A DNA stretch of 64,000 nucleotides from Piscinibacterium candidicorallinum (GTDB lineage: Bacteria; Pseudomonadota; Gammaproteobacteria; Burkholderiales; Burkholderiaceae_C): assembly GCF_047549485.1 (NCBI RefSeq), contig NZ_CP180191.1, positions 62,001 to 126,000 of the forward strand, given 5' to 3'. The notes beneath the pieces were generated by a model. That model was not told where the DNA came from and ran no database searches. It saw only the letters and a list, made by a program, of their open reading frames with translations. The position numbers and the translations under genes were made by a program. Shown piece after piece: positions 37,820 through 45,916 of the stretch (within the stretch, counting starts at the first letter, position 1; the number at the start of each line of letters is the position of its first letter).

Positions 37820-38478
37820 GCTACAGCGTCAAGGAAATCTTCTACACCCTGCAGGGCGAAGGTGCGCAAGCCGGCCGCGCGGCCGTGTTCTGCCGCTTTG
37901 CCGGCTGCAACCTCTGGAGCGGCCGCGAGGCCGACCGCGAGAACGCCACCTGCAAATTCTGCGACACGGATTTCGTCGGCACCGATGGCACGGGCGGCGG
38001 CAAGTTCGAGACGGCCGAGCAGCTGGCTGCCGCGGTGGCTGCGCACTGGCCTGCGGCGTCCTCCGGCCGCCGCTTCGTGGTCTGCACCGGCGGCGAGCCG
38101 CTGCTGCAGATCGACGCGCCGCTGATCGACGCCCTGCATGCCCAGGGCTTCGAGATCGCCGTGGAAACCAATGGCACCCTGGCCGCGCCGCCCGGGCTGG
38201 ACTGGATCTGCGTCAGCCCCAAGGCCGGGGCGGAGTGGGTGCAACGCAGCGGCCACGAGCTCAAGCTCATCTGGCCGCAGACCGGCATCTCGCTCGATGA
38301 GGCCGAGGCCGCGGAATTTCAGCACCGCTTCCTGCAGCCCATGGACGGCCGCGCGCAGCACGGCGTGATCGACCTCACCGCCCAGCGCCGCAACACCCAG
38401 ACCTGCATCGAGACCTGCATGGCCCGCCCCGCCTGGCGGCTCTCGCTGCAGACCCACAAGATCACCGGCATCCGCTGA
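37816..38478 (+). CDS. queE: 7-carboxy-7-deazaguanine synthase QueE
   Basis: QueE is the radical-SAM enzyme that converts 6-carboxytetrahydropterin to 7-carboxy-7-deazaguanine in queuosine synthesis. The 220 residues carry the [4Fe-4S] ligands as Cys31-x14-Cys46-x2-Cys49, the wide spacing of the betaproteobacterial QueE type in place of the usual Cx3Cx2C. GEGAQAGRAAVFCRF and CTGGEPLLQ follow the family. It starts inside the ptsI stop codon, so it is translated with the PTS operon. queD lies 112 bp on; queC lies far away at 62123. Confidence 0.93.
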   Translation: MSYSVKEIFYTLQGEGAQAGRAAVFCRFAGCNLWSGREADRENATCKFCDTDFVGTDGTGGGKFETAEQLAAAVAAHWPAASSGRRFVVCTGGEPLLQIDAPLIDALHAQGFEIAVETNGTLAAPPGLDWICVSPKAGAEWVQRSGHELKLIWPQTGISLDEAEAAEFQHRFLQPMDGRAQHGVIDLTAQRRNTQTCIETCMARPAWRLSLQTHKITGIR

Positions 38479-38590
38479 GCACTCGGCGCTGCTGCGCACG
38501 CCTACACTGCGAGCCTTGGCAGCACACGCCCAGTCATCCCGTCCTTGAACGTGCAGCCAAAGTCATGGCGCGCAGGCGCCGTCATCATTC

Positions 38591-38956
38591 ATGCCCCACG
38601 AAATTTCCCAGCGCTTCAACTTCGAAGCTGCCCACACCCTGCGCCGCGAGATCGAGGCCGAAGGCAGCCGCCGTGTGCACGGCCACACCTACTTTGCCGA
38701 GGTGGCCGTGCGCGGCACGCCCGATGCGACGACAGGCATGGTCATGGACCTCGGGCTGATTCGCCAGCACCTTGCCGCCGTGCGTGAGCAGCTGGACCAC
38801 CACTTTCTGGATGACATCCCCGGCCTGGGCGTGCCCACTCTGGAGAACCTGTGCAGCTTCATCGCCGCGCGATTTGCCGATCAAGGCGTGCGGCTCTCGC
38901 GCGTGCGGGTGTGGCGCGAGGGCGTGGGCGACAGCTGCACCCTCACCCAGGACTAG
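38591..38956 (+). CDS. queD: QueD/6-pyruvoyltetrahydropterin synthase family protein with Cys-to-Ser change
   Basis: The 121 residues form the T-fold of the QueD/PTPS family. Zn-binding His residues are in FEAAHTL and RVHGHTY, the catalytic His in QLDHHFL. PTLENLC and the C-terminal REGVGDSCTL are as expected. Where E. coli QueD has its catalytic Cys (HKCGRLHGH), this protein has Ser (EGSRRVHGH), with equal spacing between AAH and HGH. Synteny with queE supports a queuosine role, but the nucleophile change leaves activity open. I recall similar Ser versions in other Burkholderiales. Confidence 0.85.
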   Translation: MPHEISQRFNFEAAHTLRREIEAEGSRRVHGHTYFAEVAVRGTPDATTGMVMDLGLIRQHLAAVREQLDHHFLDDIPGLGVPTLENLCSFIAARFADQGVRLSRVRVWREGVGDSCTLTQD

Positions 38957-38975
38957 CGCATACAATCCACCTCAC

Positions 38976-39045
38976 GCGCCGATTTGCATTCCTGCTTGCG
39001 GGCGCAGTGTTCGAAAGAGCACAACAAATACGGCTAAAGAGGAAT
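38976..39045 (+). ncRNA. SAM-II-like riboswitch
   Basis: The core matches the SAM-II pattern in order and spacing. P1 is GCGCC (38976-38980) with GGCGC (39001-39005). Its loop starts GATTT and contains TTGC. Downstream AAAT-N3-GCTAAA-GAGG sits exactly as in the type sequence. ATTT (38982-38985) can pair with AAAT (39026-39029). ATTCCT (38988-38993) pairs perfectly with AGGAAT (39040-39045) as the pseudoknot. An extra six-pair GAAA-loop hairpin is inserted at 39007-39022. It precedes metX, a gene class SAM-II controls. Judged from memory of the consensus; no covariance search was run. Confidence 0.8.
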
Positions 39046-39091
39046 CGGAACCCCGCCGGCCCTCTTTGCGAGTCCTGCGGGGTTTTTGTTT
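39036..39091 (+). terminator. Terminator/antiterminator switch of the metX leader
   Basis: The terminator stem AACCCCGC (39049-39056) pairs with GCGGGGTT (39077-39084) and is followed by TTTTTGTTT. AAAGAGG (39036-39042), part of the riboswitch pseudoknot strand, is also perfectly complementary to CCTCTTT (39061-39067) in the terminator loop. That pairing would trap the left terminator arm and act as antiterminator. Ligand binding to the riboswitch would free the terminator, so high SAM should stop metX transcription. Confidence 0.78.
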
Positions 39092-39113
39092 GCGCGGCCG
39101 GAATAGACAGATC

Positions 39114-40229
39114 GTGGATCAGGGCGTCGTTCAGTTCACCGACATCGGCTTTGGCGATCCGCTGCGCCTGCGCTCGGGCGCGAGCTTTGGCCCCTACCAC
39201 CTGCGCGTGGAGACCTACGGCACCCTGAACGCCGCCAAGAGCAATGCCGTGCTGGTGTGCCATGCGCTCAACGCTTCGCACCACGTGGCCGGCCACTATG
39301 CCGACGACCCCAAGAACATCGGCTGGTGGGACAACATGGTCGGGCCGGGCAAGCCGGTGGATACGAACCGCTTCTTCGTCATCGGCGTCAACAACCTCGG
39401 CAGCTGCTTCGGCTCCACCGGCCCGGCCAGCATCAACCCCGCCACCGGCCGCCCCTGGGGGCGCGACTTCCCGGTGGTGACCGTGGAGGACTGGGTGCAG
39501 GCCCAAGCGCGCCTGGCCGACCACTTCGGCATCGATCGCTTTGCGGCCGTCATGGGCGGCAGTCTGGGCGGCATGCAGGCGCTGTCCTGGGCCATCCAGT
39601 ATCCGGAGCGTGTGGGCCACTGCGTGGTGGTCGCCTCCACACCCAAGCTCTCGGCGCAGAACATCGCCTTCAATGACGTGGCGCGCCAGGCCATCCTGAC
39701 CGACCCGGACTTTCATGGCGGCGACTACTACGCCCACGGTGTGGTGCCCAAGCGTGGCCTGCGCGTGGCGCGCATGATCGGCCACATCACCTACCTGAGT
39801 GGCGATGACATGGCCGAGAAGTTCGGCCGCCAGCTCAAGGGCGACGCGCCGCGCTTCGACTTCGGCACCGACTTCGAAGTCGAGAGCTACCTGCGCTACC
39901 AGGGCGACAAGTTCAGCAGCTACTTCGACGCCAACACCTACCTGCTCATCACCAAGGCGCTGGACTACTTCGACCCCGCGCGGGACCACGGCGGTGATCT
40001 GGCCAAAGCCCTCGCGCCCGCCCGCGCGCAGTTCTTCCTGACCAGCTTCACCACCGACTGGCGCTTCTCGCCGGAGCGCAGCCGGGAGATCGTGAAGGCC
40101 TTGGTGGCCAACCGCCACCGCGTGAGCTACTGCGAGATCGACGCCCCGCACGGGCACGACGCCTTCCTGCTCGATGACGCGCGCTATCACGCCGCCGTGC
40201 GGGCCTACTTCGAGCGGATCGAGGTGTAG
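39114..40229 (+). CDS. metX: Homoserine O-acyltransferase MetX
   Basis: MetX acylates homoserine with acetyl- or succinyl-CoA, opening methionine synthesis. The 371 residues form an alpha/beta hydrolase with nucleophile elbow GGSLGGMQALSW, the family segment HALNASHHVAGHYAD, VIGVNNLGSCFGSTGP and a C-terminal catalytic His in DAPHGHDAFL. I chose the GTG at 39114: the frame is open far upstream through the riboswitch, but homology begins at VVQFTDIGF just after it. metW follows at 40360. Which acyl donor is used cannot be told from motifs by eye. Confidence 0.94.
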   Translation: MDQGVVQFTDIGFGDPLRLRSGASFGPYHLRVETYGTLNAAKSNAVLVCHALNASHHVAGHYADDPKNIGWWDNMVGPGKPVDTNRFFVIGVNNLGSCFGSTGPASINPATGRPWGRDFPVVTVEDWVQAQARLADHFGIDRFAAVMGGSLGGMQALSWAIQYPERVGHCVVVASTPKLSAQNIAFNDVARQAILTDPDFHGGDYYAHGVVPKRGLRVARMIGHITYLSGDDMAEKFGRQLKGDAPRFDFGTDFEVESYLRYQGDKFSSYFDANTYLLITKALDYFDPARDHGGDLAKALAPARAQFFLTSFTTDWRFSPERSREIVKALVANRHRVSYCEIDAPHGHDAFLLDDARYHAAVRAYFERIEV

Positions 40230-40258
40230 GCATGCAGCGCAGCGCTCGAACACTCAAA

Positions 40259-40320
40259 GGCCTTTCCGCTTGTCTGGAGCGGGTTTCCAGCCATTTTGGT
40301 CTGAAGAGCGGCTCCCAGAG
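40259..40320 (-). repeat. Dispersed hairpin repeat, family 1, copy C (inverted)
   Basis: Read on the minus strand it gives GCTCTTCAGACCAAAATGGC, then CCAGACAAGCGGAAAGG, matching the other copies. It lies between metX and metW, so it is transcribed within their operon. The second arm is degenerate. Confidence 0.8.
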
Positions 40321-40359
40321 CCATTCTTGCCTTTCACGTCCGGGCATGGAGGCTGCGGC

Positions 40360-40944
40360 ATGAGCCTGCGCCCCGATCAGCTCTACGTGACCCAATGGGT
40401 GCCCCAGGGCAGCCGCGTGCTGGACCTGGGCTGCGGCGACGGCGAGCTGCTCGCCTGGCTGCGCGACCACAAGGGCTGCACCGTACTCGGTGTGGATGGC
40501 GATGATGCGGCCGTGCTCGGCACGCTTTCGCGCGGCGTGGACGTGATCCAGCAGGACCTTGAAGCCGGCCTGAGCCTCTTCGAGGACAACGCCTTCGACG
40601 TCGTGCTGCAGCTCGAGACCCTGCAGCAGATGCAGCGCGTCGAACCCATGCTGGCCGAGATCGCACGCGTCGGCCGCGAGGCCATCCTGTCCTTCCCCAA
40701 CTTCGGCTACTGGCCGCACCGCTGGCAGCTCATCTGCGGCCGCATGCCTGTCAGCGAGACCCTGCCCTACCAGTGGTACGACACGCCCAACATCCGCTGC
40801 GCCACGCTCAATGACTTCGCCGACCTCGCCGCCAAGTTCGGGCTCGATGTGGAAGATCGGCTGGCCCTGCATCACGGCCAGCCCGTGAGCCTGCTGCCGA
40901 ATCTGCGCGGCGAGCTGGCGGTGTTCCGGTTCAGACGGCGCTGA
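40360..40944 (+). CDS. metW: Methionine biosynthesis protein MetW
   Basis: The 194 residues form a small class I methyltransferase-like fold with the SAM-binding motif VLDLGCGDGELLAWL. The MetW-specific stretches are QQMQRVEPMLAEIARVGREA and SFPNFGYWPHRWQL. MetW is needed with MetX in many proteobacteria and appears to assist or partner the acyltransferase. The ATG at 40360 follows GGAGG and gives the normal length. It should share the SAM-II control of metX, with a hairpin repeat in between. Confidence 0.94.
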   Translation: MSLRPDQLYVTQWVPQGSRVLDLGCGDGELLAWLRDHKGCTVLGVDGDDAAVLGTLSRGVDVIQQDLEAGLSLFEDNAFDVVLQLETLQQMQRVEPMLAEIARVGREAILSFPNFGYWPHRWQLICGRMPVSETLPYQWYDTPNIRCATLNDFADLAAKFGLDVEDRLALHHGQPVSLLPNLRGELAVFRFRRR

Positions 40945-41067
40945 ATGTTCGATCGATCGCGCCGCAGCGTTCGGTTACATCTGGCACATCTCGTTTAACC
41001 CCGCGCCCGGTCCTGCTCCGTTGAAGCCTTAACAGCCCGCCTCCAAGGGCTGCTCAGGAGCAAGACC

Positions 41068-41949
41068 ATGAAGAACATCCCGCTCAGCTTGACCCTTGCC
41101 GCCGCCGCGCTGGCCGGTGCCTTCAGTGCCGCACCGGCCCACGCCGTGGGGCGCCTGGCGGACGTGGACATCATTGACCGCGACACCGGCCGGCAGCTGC
41201 CCGTGTATCAGCACCGCGGCCGCTGGTATGTCGAAGGCACGCCGGGCAGCCGCTACGCCATCTCCCTGCGCAACCAGCGCGGCGAGCGTGTATTGGCCGT
41301 GATGTCGGTCGATGGCGTGAACGTCATCACCGGTGACACCGCCGCGCCCGATCAGGACGGCTATGTGTTCTCGCCCTATCAGCAGTCGCAGATTCTGGGC
41401 TGGCGCAAGAGCGACTCGCGCATCGCGCAGTTCGTGTTCACCGCCCTGCCCGACAGCTATGCCGCGCGCACCGGCCGGCCGGACAACGTGGGCGTGATCG
41501 GTGTGGCGCTGTTTCGCGAGCAGGCCCCGCGCTGGGAGCCGCCGGTGAACACCGCGCCCGCGCCCTGGTTTGAAGGCCGCGGTGGTGCGGCCAAGCCCGG
41601 TGCTGCGGCGGAGTCCGCCCCCGCGTCGGCCTCCCCTAGCGCCGACGCCGCCCGCAGCCCGGAGGCCTCCGCGATGAACAAGGGCTTCGGCGCCGCGGCA
41701 CCGCAGCGGCAGGAACGCCTGGGCACCGGCCACGGCGCCAGCGAGTACTCCTACGCCGGGCGCACCACGTTCGAGCGCGCCAGCCGCCGCCCGGCCGAGG
41801 TCATCACGATCTTCTACGACAGCCGCGAAAACCTGCTCTCCCAAGGCGTGATCCCCCGCCCTTGGTGGCCCAACCCGGCCGCGCAGCCCAACCCCTTCCC
41901 GGAGCAGGCGCGCTACACCCCGGACCCGCCGCCGCGCTGGTGGCGTTGA
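41068..41949 (+). CDS. Secreted hypothetical protein
   Basis: I do not recognise this 293-residue protein. It has a clear signal peptide (MKNIPLSLTLAAAALAGAFS, cleavage near AHA). A folded N-terminal domain (about 27-165) contains YQHRGRWYVEGTPGSRYAIS and a GVALFRE end, and may be a beta sandwich. An Ala/Pro/Ser-rich linker (about 175-215) and a proline- and tryptophan-rich C-terminus ending PPPRWWR follow. AGGAGC precedes the ATG. A periplasmic or surface role is likely; function is unknown. Confidence 0.78.
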   Translation: MKNIPLSLTLAAAALAGAFSAAPAHAVGRLADVDIIDRDTGRQLPVYQHRGRWYVEGTPGSRYAISLRNQRGERVLAVMSVDGVNVITGDTAAPDQDGYVFSPYQQSQILGWRKSDSRIAQFVFTALPDSYAARTGRPDNVGVIGVALFREQAPRWEPPVNTAPAPWFEGRGGAAKPGAAAESAPASASPSADAARSPEASAMNKGFGAAAPQRQERLGTGHGASEYSYAGRTTFERASRRPAEVITIFYDSRENLLSQGVIPRPWWPNPAAQPNPFPEQARYTPDPPPRWWR

Positions 41950-41955
41950 GCGATA

Positions 41956-41982
41956 AGCTGGAAGGCCTACCACCTTCCAGCT
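41956..41982 (+). terminator. 10-bp hairpin between two unknown genes
   Basis: AGCTGGAAGG (41956-41965) pairs perfectly with CCTTCCAGCT (41973-41982) around seven bases. It lies between the stop at 41949 and the GTG at 41990. No T run follows, so it may limit rather than end transcription. Confidence 0.5.
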
Positions 41983-41989
41983 ATCCCAA

Positions 41990-42547
41990 GTGAGCGAGTT
42001 TTCCGTTGTTCAGGATCTGTTGTTCTTCTCACCTTGGTTTCTCGCGTTCGGCCTGATCGCGCAAGCACGCACGAACCAGTGGAGCTGGCATCTCACCAGA
42101 GGAATTGCGCTTGTTGCTTGCGTCTGGGCGCTGTTTGACGCTGTGAGTACCTCTATAGGCCACGGGTGGGTGAGTGTGCCTAACGCCAACAGCGAGCTTG
42201 AAGATGTCCCGTGGCGAGGGGCATGGCTTTACTTCATTGGCCTGTTCATGCTGCTTGGCGGACTGCTTTGGCCGATCGTTGCTCGGGTCATCCGCTTCCG
42301 AGATGCCGCGCGCCATACTTTGGATCTGCTGGCGATCGTGTTGTACGGAGTTGGATGGGCAGCGACTTTTCTGTTTGCTTCGTTCTTTACATCGTTTGAG
42401 AAGGCGGTGTTCTCGATTGCGATGTTCTCTTGCCTTGCGACGATGTATCTCGTCGGAAAGAAGTACGGCATGGGCCATGCCTTCTTCACGGGGATCGGGT
42501 TCCTTCTTGTAGCTTTCGGGTTCTACATCGCGGTGGATCGCGTATAG
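41990..42547 (+). CDS. Hypothetical integral membrane protein
   Basis: The 185-residue product starts with GTG and has about five hydrophobic segments (near 10-25, 35-52, 78-98, 112-132 and 160-182). It is rich in Phe and Trp. No family is recognised. Codon use includes many T/A-ending codons and the gene is visibly less GC-rich than its neighbours, which hints at recent transfer. A hairpin stands directly before it and repeat copy D directly after it. Confidence 0.65.
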   Translation: MSEFSVVQDLLFFSPWFLAFGLIAQARTNQWSWHLTRGIALVACVWALFDAVSTSIGHGWVSVPNANSELEDVPWRGAWLYFIGLFMLLGGLLWPIVARVIRFRDAARHTLDLLAIVLYGVGWAATFLFASFFTSFEKAVFSIAMFSCLATMYLVGKKYGMGHAFFTGIGFLLVAFGFYIAVDRV

Positions 42548-42585
42548 GCACACAACCACCCGGCGAAACACAATCCGCGCTTCTG

Positions 42586-42644
42586 GTGCGGTTCTTCAGA
42601 CCAAACGGCCTGAAGAACCGCGCCCAGAGCGCGGAAAGCACTTG
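42586..42644 (+). repeat. Dispersed hairpin repeat, family 1, copy D
   Basis: GCGGTTCTTCAG (42588-42599) pairs perfectly with CTGAAGAACCGC (42610-42621). Compared with copy B, one C-G pair of the stem is replaced by T-A, a compensatory change. The element is flanked by near-perfect 13-base inverted repeats (42553-42565 and 42648-42660) in the gap between convergent genes. Confidence 0.85.
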
Positions 42645-42662
42645 AGACGCCGGGTTGTTGAA

Positions 42663-43937
42663 TCAGTTTCGCAGCGGCGGCGGCAATCCGCCACTCGCCG
42701 CGCGCGAAGCCGGCGTGCCATAGATGCGCTCGAACAGGGGCGTGGCCATGAGGGTGGTGATGATCGCCATCATGGCCATGATCGTGAAGAGCGTGGGCTG
42801 GATGATGCCCTTCTGCAGGCCGATGTTCAGGATGATGAGCTCCATCAGGCCGCGTGCATTCATGAGCGTGCCGATGGCCAAGGCCTCGCGGTGCGGCTCA
42901 CCGTTCAGGCGCGCGGCGGCGTAGCAGCCAAAGCCCTTGCCCACGCAAGCCACCAGCAGGGCGATGCCAGCGAGCATCCAGAGTTCGGGCGTGTTCACCA
43001 GGCCGATCTTCGTGTTCAGGCCCGAGTACGTGAAGAAGGTGGGCAGCAGCAGCACGGTGGTGATGGGGAAGATGATCCGGTGCAGCTCCTGCGCAAACTT
43101 GCCGCGCGGCATGACCACGCCGAGCACGAAGGCGCCGAAGACGGCGTAGAGCTGGATCACGTCGGTGAACCAGGCGGCCAGCATCAGCAGCATCAGCACG
43201 ATGGCCAGCGAACTTTCCGAGATGCGGCCGGTGCGCTCGGTCTGCTCGCCCAGGTGGCGCAGCAGCGGCCGCAGCACGTAGAAGCACACCCCCACGAAGG
43301 CCAGCCCGCCACCCAGTGCAAACAGCGCGATCGTCCATTCGCTCTTGAAGCTCGCCAGCACAAAGGCCAGCACGCACCAGGCAATGGCGTCATCAATGGA
43401 GCCCGCCGCCAGCACCAGCGTGCCCAGCGAGGTCTTGGCCAGGCCCTGCTCCAGGATGATGCGCGCCAGCATCGGAAAGGCCGTGATCGACATGGCCGCG
43501 CCGAGGAAGAGCATGGCCTGCAGGTCGGTCGTGCGCTCGGCAAACAGGCGGTTGTCGTGGGCGATGAAGTAGGCGAAGCCCATGCCCAACACAAAGGGCA
43601 GGGCAATGCCGGCAATCGACACCGAGGCCGCACTCTTCTTGCGCGTCTTGAGCAGGTCCAGATCGAACTCCACGCCCACCAGGAACATGTAGAGCACGAG
43701 CGCCACCTGGCACACCGCAAATAGGATCGGCTTGCTCTCGGCTGGAAACAGCCAGGCGCTGAACTCCGGGAACATCCAGCCCATGAGCGACGGGCCCATC
43801 AGCACGCCGGCGATCATCTCGCACACCACCTGCGGCTGGCCCAGCAGGCGCTTGAAGATGATGCCGCAGACCCGACAGACGGCCAGGATGAAGGCCATCT
43901 GCAGGAAGAACATTACGGAAAGTTCAAAGGGAGTCAT
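42663..43937 (-). CDS. Cation:proton antiporter, CPA2 (Kef/GerN) family
   Basis: The 424 residues form about thirteen hydrophobic segments of the Na+/H+ exchanger fold. Family features are GVLMGPSLMGW, a membrane Asp-Asp pair in LAAGSIDDAIAWCVLA and the later LMNARGLMELIILNIGL. There is no TrkA-N or RCK domain after the membrane part, so it resembles the short GerN/NapA type more than full KefB/C. The start overlaps the stop of the small upstream gene (ATGA), which suggests translational coupling within a halogenase-unknown-antiporter transcript. Confidence 0.93.
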   Translation of the reverse strand: MTPFELSVMFFLQMAFILAVCRVCGIIFKRLLGQPQVVCEMIAGVLMGPSLMGWMFPEFSAWLFPAESKPILFAVCQVALVLYMFLVGVEFDLDLLKTRKKSAASVSIAGIALPFVLGMGFAYFIAHDNRLFAERTTDLQAMLFLGAAMSITAFPMLARIILEQGLAKTSLGTLVLAAGSIDDAIAWCVLAFVLASFKSEWTIALFALGGGLAFVGVCFYVLRPLLRHLGEQTERTGRISESSLAIVLMLLMLAAWFTDVIQLYAVFGAFVLGVVMPRGKFAQELHRIIFPITTVLLLPTFFTYSGLNTKIGLVNTPELWMLAGIALLVACVGKGFGCYAAARLNGEPHREALAIGTLMNARGLMELIILNIGLQKGIIQPTLFTIMAMMAIITTLMATPLFERIYGTPASRAASGGLPPPLRN

Positions 43938-44326
43938 GGGTTAAGGAGGTATCGCTCATTGAATCGGGTCACGGGCAGCGGGAAGCCGCCCGGGATCGGG
44001 ACGAGCGCCGCAACCCCGGGCCAGTCGCGCGGCCCGGGTAGCTGAGGCTTGAGCATGACCCAGCTCACTTGACCACCCTCAGCGGCGTACTTGCGGGCCA
44101 CCTTGAGGCGTAGCCAGCGAGAACGAATCCGCGCGGTGGCGCGTGGCCCTTGCCATCTCGAATTTCTGCTTCGGTACGCGGGGTGCGATTGGAATTCAAT
44201 CATCAGAACCAGCCGGAGATAATCGCGAAGCTCGGCATGGCTGAATGATCGCCAGCGCGCACGGAACACCTGCGGGTGCGGCGTCTGGTTAGTCAAATGC
44301 CGGCTCGTGCGGCGCCGCCCGATCAT
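43934..44326 (-). CDS. Hypothetical protein, coupled by ATGA on both sides
   Basis: This 130-residue, Arg-rich ORF has no family I know. It starts inside the halogenase stop codon and ends over the start of the antiporter, each time as ATGA, which argues that it is translated. Its middle (FSHAELRDYLRLVLMIEF) may be helical; the end contains VPIPGGFPLPVTRFNERY. The DNA is less GC-rich than its neighbours. It could be an eroded gene that still serves to couple translation. Confidence 0.5.
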   Translation of the reverse strand: MIGRRRTSRHLTNQTPHPQVFRARWRSFSHAELRDYLRLVLMIEFQSHPAYRSRNSRWQGPRATARIRSRWLRLKVARKYAAEGGQVSWVMLKPQLPGPRDWPGVAALVPIPGGFPLPVTRFNERYLLNP

Positions 44327-45882
44327 GCCGCCACGCTCGGCATCATGCTCTTGAGCTCGACCTTCGGCGCCGGGCAGAAGCGGGCGAGAAACTCCTCGTG
44401 CCGCGGCAGCGGGGCCACGGCGCGGGCGATGTCGGTGCGGGTGCTGCTGATGAATTCCTCAAGCTGTTGGTCGCTCAGCTGGTCGGCCAGGGGGTGGTAG
44501 CCCGCGGGTTCGATGCCCTGGCCGAGCAGGACCTGCACCCAGCCGGCCTCGGTAAAGAGCTCGTCGCCTTCACGGAAGAAGCGGCCGTGCTGGCGGAAGA
44601 GCTCCATGCGGCTGCGCAGGCCGGGCGGAATCTCCATGCTCCGGCAGCGCTGCCAGAAGGGCGAGTCCGTGCGCTCCACGGCGTGGTAATGCAGGATCAA
44701 AAAGTCGCGGATGCGCTCGAACTCCCAGGCGCTCTGGCGGTTGAACTCATCGACTTCCTTCTCGTTCAAGCCAGCCGCGGGCCAGAAGGCCAGCAGGCGC
44801 GAGATGCCGCTCTGGATCAAGTGGATGCTGGTGCTTTCCAGCGGCTCCATGAAGCCGGAGGCCAGACCCAGGGCCACCACGTTGCGGTTCCAGAACTTGT
44901 TGCGCTTGCCGGTCACGAACTTCAGCGGCCGCGGTTCGGCCAGCTGCTCGCCATCCAGATTGTTGAGCAGGATGGCCGTGGCTTCGTCCTCGCTCATGAA
45001 CTGGCTGCAGTACACGTGGCCGTTGCCCGTGCGGTGCTGCAGCGGAATGCGCCACTGCCAGCCCGCCGTGCGCGCGGTGCTGCGCGTATAGGGCGTGAGC
45101 GGGGCCGCACTCGCGCAGGGCACAGCCACGGCGCGGTCGCAGGGCAGCCAGTGGGTCCAGTCCTCGTAGCCGGTCTTCAGGGTCTGCTCGATCAGGAGAC
45201 CGCGAAAGCCCGAGCAGTCGATGAACAACTCGCCGTCGATGCGTGTGCCGCTTTCCAGGTGCACGGCGGCAATGTCGCCGTTGGCCGCCTGCTCCACGCG
45301 GGCGATCTTGCCTTCGTGCCTGACCACACCGCGCTGCTCGGCATAGCCGCGCAGAAAGCGCGCGTACAGGCCGGCATCGAAATGGAAGGCGTAGTTCAGG
45401 CCGGACAAAGGCGACTCCGCCGGCCCGCCGCGCACGAACTTGTTGGCATAGGCCGCCGCGCCGCTGGGGAAAAACGCGGCCGTGTCCGTGAAGCCGTGCT
45501 TGAGCGCGTGCTTGAGCCAGTAATGGTGAAAGGAGATCAGCCCCAGACCGCGGCCCATCACCCCAAAGGCATGGATGTAGCGGTGGCCCAGTTGGCGCCA
45601 GTTCACGAACTCGATGCCCAGCTTGAAGCTGCCCTGCGTGGCTTTGACGAACTCGTCCTCGTCGATGCCCAGGGTTTCGTTGAACAGGCGGATCATCGGG
45701 ATGGTGGCTTCGCCCACGCCCACGGTGCCGATCTCGTCGCTTTCCACCAGTGTGATCTGTGTGCCGACAGGCGCCAGACGGGCCAGCGCGGCGGCGCACA
45801 TCCAGCCGGCGGTGCCGCCGCCCACGATCACAACGCGCTTCAGGGGGGCCTGGGGCGGCGTGCGTTCCTGCTTGTGCTGCAT
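44323..45882 (-). CDS. Flavin-dependent tryptophan halogenase family protein
   Basis: The 519 residues have the FAD-binding start VVIVGGGTAGWMCAAALARL. The catalytic Lys87 is in GSFKLGIEF, matching the Lys that makes the chloramine intermediate in PrnA. The WxWxIP motif GWQWRIPLQHR prevents monooxygenase activity in this family. Substrates may be tryptophan or a larger aromatic; no biosynthetic cluster surrounds it and no flavin reductase gene is adjacent. The upstream region carries a nested inverted repeat, so it is probably under specific control. It is divergent from the formylglutamate amidohydrolase gene. Confidence 0.92.
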   Translation of the reverse strand: MQHKQERTPPQAPLKRVVIVGGGTAGWMCAAALARLAPVGTQITLVESDEIGTVGVGEATIPMIRLFNETLGIDEDEFVKATQGSFKLGIEFVNWRQLGHRYIHAFGVMGRGLGLISFHHYWLKHALKHGFTDTAAFFPSGAAAYANKFVRGGPAESPLSGLNYAFHFDAGLYARFLRGYAEQRGVVRHEGKIARVEQAANGDIAAVHLESGTRIDGELFIDCSGFRGLLIEQTLKTGYEDWTHWLPCDRAVAVPCASAAPLTPYTRSTARTAGWQWRIPLQHRTGNGHVYCSQFMSEDEATAILLNNLDGEQLAEPRPLKFVTGKRNKFWNRNVVALGLASGFMEPLESTSIHLIQSGISRLLAFWPAAGLNEKEVDEFNRQSAWEFERIRDFLILHYHAVERTDSPFWQRCRSMEIPPGLRSRMELFRQHGRFFREGDELFTEAGWVQVLLGQGIEPAGYHPLADQLSDQQLEEFISSTRTDIARAVAPLPRHEEFLARFCPAPKVELKSMMPSVAA

Positions 45883-45916
45883 GGCAGCGTCTCCTCGGTC
45901 ATGCGGGTCGGCGTCT

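Noticed and set aside
38772..39113. Upstream extension of MetX
   Set aside because: The frame runs through queD, the riboswitch and the terminator; homology to MetX begins after the GTG at 39114.
40974..40992. TGGCACATCTCGTTTA as a sigma54 site before the secreted protein gene
   Set aside because: The -12 GC is missing at the required distance.
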